Assembly: GCA_039545295.1 (NCBI GenBank) | Contig: BCIK01000032.1 | Span: 63,282-127,281, forward strand | Length of the DNA stretch: 64,000 nt | Direction of reading: 5' to 3' | Source: Udeniomyces pyricola | Taxonomy: Eukaryota > Basidiomycota > Tremellomycetes > Cystofilobasidiales > Mrakiaceae | In this document: in pieces, positions 35,534 to 47,313 of the stretch | How the letters are laid out: each line of letters begins with the position of its first letter | How positions within the stretch are numbered: the stretch's first letter is position 1 | Translations under genes and position numbers: made by a program | The notes under the pieces: model-generated | The model's input: the letters and a program-made list of their open reading frames with translations, nothing else | Database searches by the model: none | Told to the model about the DNA's origin: nothing

Positions 35534-37388
35534 TAAACGCAAAAAAAGGGGGCGAAAGTGAAACATAAGGAATACAAGGGACCCACGACGAGGTTCGGCG
35601 GCCGGGGTTCTCGTTCTTGATCCTTTCTTTTTTTGTGGCGGGTTTGTTTTGTTTTGTTTTTGTTATCGTTCTTATCACAACTTTGTCTCTGTGGACTCTA
35701 TATCTTCTCCTGTCCGCCCTACCTCTCCCTATCCCATCACTATTGCTATGTACTTCTCAGCTGAGCTACCTTTATCCATTTCACATTCCCCTCTCCCGGC
35801 CCGGCTCTATCTCTTCTTTTGCTTCTATTCTCCTCTCTTCGCCTTCACTCATGCATGGTCGATCCTTGCCGATTCCCCCAACAAAGCCTCTTTCGCTCTC
35901 ATCATCCAGGCCTATCGATGTTGTCCGCTTCCCTCTCAAAGATCATCGTCTCGATCGTTCCGTACATTCCTAGTTGTTCTCTTCTGCCGATGTTGAATTG
36001 ATGCATGCAATCATGTTCGAAATGGCCAAAATCATTTTCAAGTACCACTACTACTAGTAGTTGCTACAACTAGTCTTTCTGGCACTGTAACTAATGTTCA
36101 TCACGATGCTTAAGTTTTCGGACCATGGCCGGTCGCGAGCCCACACGTATAGTAACATGAAGGAAAACATACAGATCGCTTCTCTCCCCCCAGCCGCACG
36201 CTTCAAAAAAGCAAAGCAAGAACAAGAACAGAGAAGAAGAAACCCCCTCGTAGCGAAACCAAGAAAAAAAAAGAAAACGAAAGAAAAGGAAGAGAAAAAG
36301 ACGCCAAAAGAAAAGAAAAGAAAAACAGAAGAGGGAAAAGTTGAGGGAAAAGAAGCTTATAGGACGCTCCTCTTTGGGCCCTCTAACTCAAGGAAGTATC
36401 AGAAAGAAACGGGAACGAGAAGACGAAGGAGGATGAAATCTTGGTGGTGGTGCTCTTGCCACTCTAACAGTATCAACTGAGTATGCAGAATACTATAGAG
36501 GAGACCAGTCGAGGCCGTAAGAGATAGGACGTGTATGTCAGTACAGACTTCTACTGATACTGATAGAGAACTTGAACAAGATCGGTCAGGCATCGAACGT
36601 ACCGGTGAAGCTAAAATGACTGCAGAAGCACAAGGAGAAGAAAGAGGAGGGGAGACAAGGTGGCACATAGCAGGAACTTATCGATGAACAACGCAGAGTG
36701 AACGGTAGAGAGGCCCGGAGAAGATGATGGAAGAGATGACGAAAGCTGCGATGATGAACTGCAAATCGAAAGAGGAAGGGCCAAAAACGAGAGAAAAGGT
36801 CGGTAAACGACGAAAGGAAAAGATACAGAGAGCGATGGGGAAGGAATGGTCACAAGACAAGATCATAGAGGCAGCAATCGACGATGGTGGTACGGGGAGA
36901 GTGGGAAAGATGAGACGAAGCAAGAAGATGGAGTTGGAACTAAACAGCGGTGGGCTCAAGCGATACAAGGAGGGTGCGGGAGAAAAGGAGAGGACAAAAC
37001 CAAGAAGAAGGAAAAACAAGAGGGCAAAGAAGAAGTAAGGACAAGGAAAAAAAAAGGTTTCGTCGTTGAAAAGCTGAGACCGAAGGAAAGGTAGGGGAAG
37101 GAGTAAAGAGAAGAAGAAGAAAAGGTCCATGAACGCAAAGCGAAAGAGACAAGACAGTGATAAAGTCCACGATGAGGAGGAAGAGGGTGGGGGGTTAGAG
37201 AGGGAGCGGAAGTCGCGGGAAGAGGAGGTACACAACGACAAAGTTGGAAAAAGATGTATGCTTATACATCGAAAAAAGAGCGCGCGTTAAAGCCAAGGAA
37301 CAAATGCAAGACGAGAAAAGTAGGAGAAGAGGGGTCCAAGACGCAATCGTAAGAACTATCAATGGATGCCAAATAACTGTGACAGTCG
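35534..37388. other. Long convergent 3' region, purine-rich on the plus strand
   Basis: 1.85 kb with no supported gene. Positions 36190-37240 are almost purely A/G on the plus strand. The minus-strand frame at 36678-37241 translates to a Phe/Leu/Ser-rich pseudo-membrane protein that simply reflects this composition. Confidence 0.6.
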
Positions 37389-40300
37389 TTACGAGGAGTA
37401 GAAAGGTATGTCGGATGGCAGACTGAGGGGTACTCTCGAGGTATGGAGCTCGCCTGCCACTCGCACCAGGTCGGAGCTGCTCGCGTCGGGACCGAGGACG
37501 GCAGCCGCGGATCGGACGGCATTGACTGCTTGAGTCTTAGCATTGACAAAGGAGGCGTGCGCGAACTCCGGGCTGACGTAGCCTATCTGGAGCATGCACT
37601 GCTGTTGAGCAACATTCGCGGCATTCACAACCTGGTCGGTGATGTTCGAACATTCGGCAACGAGTTGTGGATCAACGCGAGGTTGCAGTTGACGACCGTA
37701 CGACATTTCCTCCTGTCAAGGCAGAATAGGAAACAGTGCGAGTAAGTCAGCAGAATTGTCGCCTTGCAAAACGTCCAGGAAGGAAACAGTCAAAGAGAGT
37801 AGAAAAGATCCATCGAAGAAGATATATGACGAGAAATTCACGTACTACTGCCTGCTGGACAGCAGTCTCTGCCTCAACCTGGCTGTCACGCACCGGTACG
37901 ATGGATGGATTGACGGGATACATGAGCGGCTGGATAAAGGGATCTACGGGCGATGATGGTGGGATGGGTAGGTAGACATCCTCGCTAACAACAACAAATG
38001 AGGACAGGTGGCATCAGCGCGTCACCCCTAGCCAGAACCTCAAATCCGAAAGACACTGGTACGACACGAAAGGCCCAACGAACGGGAGCTGCGGATGAGC
38101 GACATGGTTGAACGCCGGTGATAAGGGCTGAGGCTGAGCAGGTTGATCCAGGGACTTGGAAGCCACATCGGTAGTAGAATGTGGTGACTTCCCGGTCACG
38201 CCATCTTCACCACCCTCGACCACCAGATCGGGAGAGTGATGGAGTGAGGACTCAACTCCGTCGTCATCAAACTGACATATTGGTAGTCGACCGGACGAGT
38301 ATGAGGATTAGTAAGCAGCCACTAGAAGCAGCACAAAAGAATCTAGCTATCGACTGACTGTGGCAATGACGTGCAGCTTGCACGATTTGGCATCATCCGC
38401 TGGTGTGCCTACGAGTTCGTTCTGCTCCCATGAGAGCCAGGGCGGAAGACCACCCGTTGGAGAAGAGTACACGACTTGGATGTGGTCGGCCGGCCTAGAA
38501 TCAAGCCAGATTAGCAACCAGAAAGGGTCTCAGCATCACCCCCTACAGAGAGATCACGGCAAAAGCGAACGAAACAATCTTACGTGTGGGGATCCCAGAT
38601 ACGGGGTTGCCACTTGTAAGGCTTGCCAGTGCAAGCGACAGGCAAGGGACCATTGATTTTGCGTTGGCTAAACAGAATGTATGAGGAGAGGAAAATCCAC
38701 GTCAGAGCAGGGTTCTTGTCACGAGATCAAAGACTGCGTTTGGAACCGACGATGCTTGAGATCAACCCTCACAATTCGTGGAAGATCCAGCCGCCATGCC
38801 CGTCCTTTTTGCCGGAGATGTTCCAAATGTAATTGCCTTTGGACTTGGTCTTCTTGCCGGCCTCGTTGAGCCGGGAGATGAATGGGTTGTCCCAAAGGTA
38901 CTGCTTCGTCCTTTGATGGGTGATCTGGGTCTCAGTGATGCCAGCATCCGCAAGCTGTGGGGAGATGACGCAGATGAAGGGGGAGGTGGTCACAGAAATC
39001 AGCAATCACACGTCACGTACACAAGGAGCCTATGAGGTATCTGAGAAGGGTCATCTAAAGAAAGCTACGGGCCAAGACATACAGCGTCAAAGAAGGCATT
39101 TGTGAATGCCTGAATACGGAATTTGAAAGGTCGGAAATCCCAAGACTCATCGAGACGCTGCATCTTCTTTGCCATGAGAGGTTGGTGAATCGCTTCGCCC
39201 TTGGCATCGACTGCTTCGACTGGAGACGAGGCGAGGGGGAGAGAAGAGTAGAAGGTAGAAGACTATCAATGCCAAGGTCTCTGGAATGGAAGTTTCACCA
39301 CAGATAAAAGGCTACAGTTTTCGGTCAGATCTGACACTCACGGTTGTTACAGAGTCCGATCAAATAACGGTTGAAGACGCCGTCAATCTCAGCTTTGAGC
39401 TCTTCGCTGATGACCGTGTTGGGGAGTTCTAAGGTAAGATCCTGATGGGACGCCTTGTTCCCGCCCTTCGATCTGCTCCTCGCTTTCGAACTGTTGCCCG
39501 AGACTTCTTCCCGCTCATCGTCCGAATCTTCGAGCTCGTGTTCATGCTCCGATTGGTCCTCTGCGCCCGACTCGGCAATAGGCTGTCCTGCGACCGATGT
39601 TTCGCCGGACGGGGGACTTTTGAATGACATGGAGCTTTGACGCGAAAGGGTGGGTTTCAGGAGTGGCTGAGGAGACGCCAGTAACTGCTGAATCGAGGCC
39701 GGCTGATGCTCGATTTGCTGCTGGTGCTGCGTAGAGGGCAAGGAAGGGTATATGGTCCGATTGGGGCTCTCGTGATAAGGTGCAGTAGCTGGACTGAGCG
39801 ATTGTGCATGTGACGCTCGCTGCTCGGCAGGTGGGAAAATCAGGTTAGGCAGCTCAGCATCGGAGCCCATCGTATTTCCTCGAAGTCGCACGACGGGGCG
39901 GCCCTCGGCAGTCGAGCTTCTTCGGGAGGAAGGACGAGTCTTGGCCGTAGCAGGAAGGTGGTAAGATGGAGGACCCGTTGGGATGGATGGCGGGAGCAGT
40001 GAGGGAGGGGGAGGCTGGTCAAGGGAGGGATAGGTGACGTGCTGCTCAGCAGACAGAGGCGGGGAGTAGACTGGAAACTGCATGGCCACATTCCAGGCAG
40101 CCACATCATCCGCTGTTAGGGGACCATCGGGCATTAGTGGCTGCTCGCCTAGCAAAGTGGAGAAGGCTTCGACGGGGGACGGAGACGGAGGTCGAGACGA
40201 TGAGATAGCAAGGGGTGAGGGCACGATTGAGGCATGATGCTGGGGAACGTGAAGCGTGCTCGAGGTGCTGCTCATGAGCGAATCCGGTGAGGCGGGTGAG

Positions 40301-42344
40301 CTGCTGAGCATAGGAATCGCAAGCGAAGAGCTTGGTCGGGGCTGCGGTGTGTGTGTGAGGAAAGTTTGTTGCTCTTCCTCGCTTGGAAGAAGCTGATGCT
40401 CGGCACTCGGGAAGGAATGCGAGTGAACGAGCACAGGTGGAGTTGGATCAAGGCGGATCGGCTCCGGTTCAACCAGGCTGTCTGAATGTCGGGGGAACTT
40501 GGCGTCGCTCGCAATGGGGTTGGGGGATGAAGGAGGCGCTGGACGCTTGGCAGAGGAAAATTTGGGAATGTCGATACTGAGGCCAGGCGAAACAACAAAA
40601 CCAGACAATCCGGGGACCTGTACGTGGCCAGTCCCACCAGGTGCAGCCTCGTCCTGACTGCTCATATCAACGTCGCCAAGGAACGTGGATCTCACGGAGG
40701 TCGTGTAGCCAGAATGAGTAGCAGTCGGTTGAGAAGGATTAAGAGAAAACGAAGGCGTGGGTGTGAGGAGAGGTGGCCCAACTGTAGGCGAGACGAGCTG
40801 GGAGGGCATGTCGAGCGAGGCAATAGTGCTAAGCGTCCGGCTAATTTCCTTGAGATTCTCGCCATCGTTTGGGATATCACTCTCTCTACCATCCATGATA
40901 GCCTTCCTCATGGCGGCAGCCTGCTGAATGACGCTTGAAGAGGCCGCAAGGATCCTAAAGCAATCAATAGGTTGAGGCTGACGTCAATCGGTGGTATCTG
41001 AACCCATCCTTATCAGCCATGTAATCCAGAGACGCTCAGATGGGGGTCCTACTCACTCGTCAATGTCCCGGAGCTTGGACTCGAGGGTCATCGCCTTGAT
41101 CTTGGCCGAGAGATCTGGGGTGGATGCATCCATGCCGCCACTCGACCCAAAGGCCTGGCCTAACTTGCTGCCGTCAAGAATTCCGCTACTTCTCAAACTG
41201 AACCCAGAACCATCTCCTCCTGAGCCTTCCATTTCACTCTCACCACCATCATAGCTGGATCCTCCCTGTTGGAAGATCGAACCAGCCTCGGCGTTGAAAT
41301 CCATGTGTTCGGCGTAACTCTGCCCAGGCCTGCTCGAGTAACCCGAGGGCATGGGTGATTCGTGCGTAGAGATCTGAGCGGAGAAGGTGAAAGCACTCAT
41401 CTGAGAAGGAGAGTGACCGCTAGCGGTTGAGGGTGTGTGATGGATACTGCCAGATATGGGAGAGAAGGCGGTGGAGTTGACAGTCGTCGACCGGGGGCGA
41501 GTTGAGAACGTCGAACGCGGTGGGCTCGTTTGGTACGAAGTGTTGGGGTTCTCGGGTGGTGCCTTGTAACCATACGAGAGTGGCTCGTGATTTGGACTCG
41601 TCGGCTGACTTAGAGGAAAGTAGCTCGACGGCGGGTGTGCTGGACGCCCCCACTCGCCACTATGGTGGCTTTCGATGGCCTGGGCAAAGTTTGGGAAAGC
41701 TTCGCAGAGCGAATTTGGCGATGTCGGTTGAGCATTGGGACCAAGCTGGTTTGGGGAGGCTGGAAGCGTCAGGAAGGGTTTTTGGGTGATGATTGAGAGC
41801 GATTGGCGGTGCACGGGCAAGTCCTTAGGAGCATGCGAAACCTGAGAGGCGGATCTTGACCTCTTCGCTGCAGAAGGACTCGAGGCTGCAGAGTTGACCT
41901 GAGCTATGTGAGCTCGGTGCTGACTCAATATGGGCAAGACCATGGGAGAAGTAAAGGATCCATCGTGCTCGCTGAAGTTGATAAAACAACCAGTTGTACC
42001 AAATAAGCCCTGATCAGCGAAAACAGAGATACGCGCATAGGATCGGTTTATCGAGGAGATGCATGCGTCGAGACTGACCTTGACGAATCGAATCTCGGAG
42101 AATCGAACTGATTGGTCTGCGCAGGCGTAGCATTGAACTGGAAAGCAGGTCCGAGTCCCGACGCCTCGCTGTCAGAGAAGAATGGCTGCTCCGATTCCTG
42201 ATGCAGCTGTTGGAGAGGTAACGACGGGTGGTCTGCGGATGGGAAGAGCTGACCGGAAGAAGATGCGTAGCTGTCGGTGGGGAAGTAAGCAGCATTCGGG
42301 TCGACGGCATCTGTGGGTTGGTAGAGGCCGTCCGCAGGGTCCAT
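37389..42344 (-). CDS. Large conserved fungal protein of unknown function with YLW..GNYIW block and Ig-like block
   Basis: Minus-strand gene of about 1200-1300 residues. N-terminal exons (about 42083-42344, 41053-41962, 39325-40960) are Ser/Pro/Gln-rich, with DLSAKIKAMTLESKLRDIDE and AAAMRKAIMDGRESDIPNDG as the only ordered-looking stretches, and an acidic/basic segment (SEHEHELEDSDDEREEV) near the end. Exons 39083-39219 and 38773-38954 carry the ordered block: RPFKFRIQAFTNAFFDA, ITHQRTKQYLWDNPFISRLN, KTKSKGNYIWNISGKKD and GGWIFHEL. Exons 38584-38667 and 38359-38494 read YKWQPRIWDPHTPADHIQVV, GGLPPWLSWEQNELVGTPAD and CKLHVIAT, a putative Ig-type (He_PIG-like) fold. The C-terminus is helical (DITDQVV-like, AVNAVRSAAAVLG) and ends at 37389. 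I recognise this block order from other basidiomycete proteins but know no function. Nuclear regulation is plausible only. The start at 42344 (MDPADGLYQP) is tentative; an upstream ATG at 42512 or an extra 5' exon is possible. Confidence 0.75.
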
Positions 42345-44172
42345 ATAAGGAACAGATCCCGACGATGGGTCGGCAAAGAAGGAGGATGACAACGTGAAAA
42401 GCTGGCGAGGTTGACTGAGTTCCGGTGGGTAATCACGAGCCAAACAAATCAATCGGATCAGGCTGCTATTTTGGGTAAACGACCAGTGTTGGACTGTGAG
42501 ATGTAGGCTCACAGTAGAGGCGCAGGGTTGTGGATGCGGTGACGCAGGCGGTGAGGTCGAAACTATAAGCTGTCACTGAAGCAAATTTGACGCTTTATAG
42601 TACCAAACGGAGCCGAGAGGGTAGTTCCATCGTTAGCCGAACGAATTAGAGGGGACTCGGTGATGCAAGCAGCATCTGGAAGGAAAGGTGAAGATGAAAG
42701 GAAATATCCCCCCCCCCCCCCGAGCTTGACACGCAGCCCGCCCATTGAGTGACCTCGCTATCTCAGCAAGCTCGGCTACCCCGGTCAGACGACAAGTGAT
42801 GGGTGATCTGTTGGTTGAGAGCCCGAGCACCGAGCACTGCATGGCGGAAGGAGCTAGAAGGAGTGCGGTCGCTAAAATCGGGAGCAGAGAGGATAGAGCG
42901 GACTCACGTGGAATCGGTCTTTCCGGGCAAAGGAGCGAACAAGATTCAGAACCGGGCAGGAGAAGCAGAGTGAGAAGGGGATGGTGAACAAGACAAGCAG
43001 GAGGACTTGGGGCTGTACAAGTCGCAAAGGCCGAGAGGTAGTTCGGTAGCTGTCCAGACAACAGCGATGTCAAAGGGGTCGAAAGAAACGCGAAGGGCAG
43101 CAGCACGCGGTGTCGTCGGGTTCAAGTCGTCGATTCTGCGCCAACAGAGGGCGAAGCCGGTTTCGTCTCTGGGTGCAGGGGCAGGGAGACTGATAGGGAG
43201 GGCTGCAAGGGGTGGTGCTGTATTTGGTAGCGTGGGTGGTTGTTTAGGAACTCTAGAGGAACGGTCGCTAGCCAGAGAGGTCGAAGGATGGGAAGAGAAG
43301 AGGGGTCTGAGGAGGCTGGCCGGGGATAGGTGGACAGGCCAAATGCGGGGGCGACGAGGGGGAGGATTGACAAGCAGCTTGGGGTTGGCTTTGGTTGGCT
43401 GAGGAGAGTAGGTTGTTGAACGGTGAACGTCAATGACGGTCGGAGTCGGACAGGAGCCCGGCTTCCAGAAGGTTCCGGTCGACCGTTGGGGGAGTCTAGT
43501 TCAAAGGGTTGCTACCACACGTGCGCACAGATGTCCGGCTGGGGTTGGGACAAAGTAAGCGAGAGCTCGGTGAGGATGAGGGGAAGGTCGTGACTGGAGC
43601 AAGGGTACAGGAGGCCGGTCGCGCGTTGGCGTTGACGGTCTGAATATATCAAGTGTTAGACAGCTGCTGGGCGCTGATCGAGCGCTGATCACTGACGTGA
43701 GCTCCGTCAGCCGACCTTGCAGACCTTTGACTCTGAATATTTGTGAACCCATATATAGTTCACTGGGTTTCTCAATTTCCGCTCTCGCTTGGAGGTTCGA
43801 CGACGTTCGACGGTCGCAGCTGAGAGTCAATGTATGGCATTGTGGCCCATTGCAGCCCAACAAGAACAAGAAAGCAGAAGAGAAGAAAAAGAAAGAAAAA
43901 GAAAAAAGAAAAACACCAAAAGACCAGGGACTCTGAAAAAGGAACGTATATACATATATATATACAAGGTGATCAAGATCGTACATACGATCGCATACAA
44001 CGATTATATACGACTATATATTTTGACGATATCGACAACAGAAGCTGTTGCGCTGTGCATCAAGAGAAGGAGTTCGCCTTGCCCAGCCAGCTTGCCCACT
44101 CGATCCACGTCCCAAACCATCAGCTATCGATATCCTCCCCGACTCATCCCCTTCCCCTCGAGTCATCCTACC
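42345..44172. promoter_or_regulatory. Divergent intergenic region between the unknown large gene and PRP45
   Basis: Contains a C-run at 42710-42721, GATCGAGCGCTGATCA-type repeats around 43675-43690, purine-rich sequence at 43860-43925 and a TATA-like ATATACATATATATATAC stretch at 43948-43965 about 210 bp before the PRP45 ATG. It may also hold an unseen first exon of the minus-strand gene. No other gene is supported. Confidence 0.5.
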
Positions 44173-46853
44173 ATGGCTGCTCTCGCCTCGTAAGCGTCCA
44201 TCATCTCTTGCACCCTACATCTCGTTATCCCCCGCCATACACAATGCTAACCTTGATGCTTTCCTCCCGCTCTGACTCACCCGCCAGCCTCCTCCCCACT
44301 CCTCGCTTCAGCTCAAACGCGAGCTCGCATTCCGACGATGAGGATGATGGTGAACTCCCCATGCCTTCAACCGCTCTCACCACCCTTATTCGTCCATATG
44401 GCGGTAGAAAGGGCTGGCGTCCATCCAAGCCAGAGGAGTTTGGCGACGGTGGCGCGTACCCAGAGTGCAGTTTGGCCCAGTACCCACTCGGTATGGGCAA
44501 GAAGAAGGTGAAGCGCCTCTCGCCGTTCTACTCCTCCCCCCTTCCCTCTTTCGCCTTGACTCTTCGTCTCACACGTGACGGTCTCTGACCTGACTAAACC
44601 TTTACTCTATTACAACGATATCTTACCAGGCCTCGGCAGGAAACACGCTCTCTCTTCAAGTCGACGGGGATGGTAACGTCAACTACGGAGCCATCGCCCA
44701 GCAGGGTCAACGCGAGGGCAAGATTGTTCAGTCATCGTACAAAGGTCCGTCTCTAAACGACTCGCTCGCTTGACGTGTTGTTGTGGCCGTATTTGAGAGA
44801 AGTGTCGCTCATCTTGCGACAACTGGCCGGGATGACGCCGCCGTTCTTACCTGGTAGATCTCGTTCCCATCGCCCAACGAACCGACCTTAAGGCGAGCGA
44901 CCGCTCGCTTGATCGCCCATCCGAGGAGGAGGTCATGAACACCGCCGAGAGGACACGGCTCGCCCTCGAGAAGCTGACCAACGGCAAAATCAAGGCTGCC
45001 CAACCCTCAAGGGTGAGTGGATAGGCAAGGCAAGAGTTCCTCGCATACGAGCTCTGCCGAGCGACTACATGCTGACACACGCGCCACACAACCCCTTTTC
45101 CTTTCTCTACGTCGCGTCTTTAATGCGTTTTCAGGTTCCCGATTCGCAGGGATCGACTTCCTACATCCGCTACACTCCCGGTCTCTCCAACTCTACAGCA
45201 TCTCAACGCATCATCAAGATGACCGAGGTCGTCGAGGACCCGCTTGAGCCGCCACGCTTCAAGGCCAAGAAGATCCCCCGAGGACCACCTTCGCCGCCGC
45301 CACCCGTACTTCGCAGTCCGCCGAGGAAGGCGACGGCACAAGAGCAGAAAGATTGGATGATCCCACCGTGTATCTCGAACTGGAAGAACAACAAGGGTTA
45401 CACCATTCCGCTCGACAAGCGTCTCGCTGCTGACGGGCGAGGTCTCCAGGACGTGAGTCTTTATCCCTGCTCGCTCAACTTGACCTTGTCCGGCCGCTTT
45501 GGTCGATTTCATGCTGACGTCAATCCTTCTAACTCCATCTTTTGGGATCCTTTCGCCAATCCTAGGTCCACATCAACGACAATTTTGCCAAGTTCTCGGA
45601 AGCCCTCTTCGTCGCCGACCGACACGCCCGAGAGGAAGTTCGTCAACGATCGCTCATGCAGCAGAAGCTTGCTCAAAAGGAGAAGGCGGCCAAGGAGGAG
45701 AACCTTCGACTTCTTGCCCAGCGAGCCCGAGACGATCGAGCCGGTATCTCGGCTCCCATCCCGGCCAAGGCGGTCGAAACTGGTCTTGGAGGTGCCCTCG
45801 GAGGTTACGGCAGCGACAGTGGAAGTGATGACACGAGCGATAGCGAGGCTGAAAGGCCGTCGGCCGCCTCGGCTGCGGGCGTCAGGCGAGCGGCGAGCGA
45901 TGATGAGGAAGACGATCAGGATGCGAGGGAGAGGGAAAAGATCAGGCGGGAGAAGCGACAGGAGAGGGAGCGAGAGCTCAGGATGAACAGCATGGGTAAC
46001 GAGCAGCGCGCAAAGATGATGGCCAAGTGAGTCTTTTCTTTGCTTTTTGTCGTGTTTCCCCTTTCCCTTTCCACGCGTCCGGACCTTGTTTGTTTGTCGC
46101 CGTCGATTGAACTGCTCTCAGAAGATACACCAGCTGATCTGTTTCGGACCTTATCTCGCGTTTCTCTGCTCTCCTTCTCCCCCGACCCTCCCTGTCTTCT
46201 CCCCATTGCTCCGTGCTCTTTTCGTTCTACGTCCTGCAGGGAACAAAACCGAGACATCTCGGAGAAGATTGCCCTCGGTCTCGCCAAGCCGTCTCAATCC
46301 AAGGAGACGATGATTGACTCGCGCCTTTTCAACCGAGAATCGCTCTCTGGCTCGTTTGCCTCGGACGACGCCTACAATCTCTACGACAAACCCCTCTTCC
46401 ACGGCTCGGCCGCTGCTTCGGCCATCTACAAGCCCGTCACCTCGAACGCGCAAGAGGCTGGCGAAGAGACGTACGGTGGTGGTACTGAGGAGGGTGTAAT
46501 GAAGAACCTTCAGAACGATCGGTTCGCTCTCGGCGTCAGCAGAGGGTTCGAGGGCACCGAGGGAGGGCCCGGAGGTCAACAGCCCACGCGCGACGGCCCC
46601 GTCCAGTTCGAGAAAGATACCGCGACGGCTGTCGATCCATTCGGGCTGGATCAGTTCCTGGATGCTGCCAAGAAGGGGACTAAGCGGGGTGGTTTGGAGT
46701 TGAGGGACGGGTACGTTAATTGACGTTGATTGTTCTTCTGTCTGTGATGCGGGAAGGACGCTTTGCTGACGACTTGACGCTATGTTCTCTTCTGTTGGCT
46801 CCGTTGTTTCTGCCAGATCCAAATCGAAGCGGGCTCGCGAGGACGACGAGTAG
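44173..46853 (+). CDS. PRP45: Pre-mRNA-processing protein 45, SNW/SKIP family
   Basis: Exons 44173-44189 (17 nt), 44288-44507, 44630-44744, 44858-45012, 45135-45452, 45566-46026, 46240-46710 and 46817-46853 give 597 residues. Family blocks: LLPTPRFSSN and PYGGRKGWRPSKPEEFGDGG at the N-terminus, DLKASDRSLDRPSEEEV, TSYIRYTPGLSNSTASQRII, and DPLEPPRFKAKKIPRGPPSP. The diagnostic SNW box follows, QKDWMIPPCISNWKNNKGYT, then IPLDKRLAADGRGLQDVHIN and NDNFAKFSEALFVADRHARE. The C-terminal half has a charged helix (KIRREKRQERERELRMN), IALGLAKPSQSKETMIDSRL and a basic end (SKSKRAREDDE). Prp45 joins the Prp19-associated complex and stays in the activated spliceosome; the animal SKIP orthologue is also a transcription coregulator. 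Length and order are normal. Confidence 0.96.
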
Positions 46854-47313
46854 ATGGCGTGTTCGTAGGCTCAGGTAGGGGCGGGGGAGGGAGGAGGTTG
46901 ACGTATCGGTTGCTGTACTAATTGCATTAGAGCATCGGCTCCTTCCTTTGTGCCGTGTTTGATGTGATTTTCTCTTTTCCATGATCTTGTTGAGTTGAAT
47001 TGTTTATTGCCCTCCCGTGTGATATGTACGAGATGTCATGTGTTTTGGTATAAAGTTGTTGAATGGGTGAAGATGGGTTGGAAGGAAAGTAGGACAAGCA
47101 GATTACAATGTCGCAAACCTTGCGTATACCATATATATATATATATATACATCTTATTATATATGGGAAAAAGACAGACGCGCGACTACTTGCGTTCATT
47201 TGCGCGTTGATGAAAGAGGCGATTGTCTCTCGCTTTCTCAAACGCCTGTTACTCTTCCTACTCGCCCTTGCTCGTCTCCCCCTTCCTCCTCATCCTCAGT
47301 CCATTCCCTTACC
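46854..47313. promoter_or_regulatory. PRP45 to eIF4E intergenic region (460 bp)
   Basis: Tandem spacing between two plus-strand genes. It contains an ATATATAT run at 47132-47148 and a C/T-rich leader at 47228-47313 directly before the eIF4E start. Confidence 0.6.

Noticed and set aside
36678..37241. Minus-strand frame of 187 residues resembling a membrane protein (Phe/Leu/Ser-rich)
   Set aside because: It is the translation of an almost pure purine tract read from the other strand. It has no family motifs, and similar pseudo-proteins appear wherever such tracts occur.
43789..44165. Candidate upstream exons of PRP45 in the purine-rich leader
   Set aside because: The short exon at 44173 already supplies the normal Prp45 N-terminus; the upstream frames are Lys/Glu/Arg low complexity.
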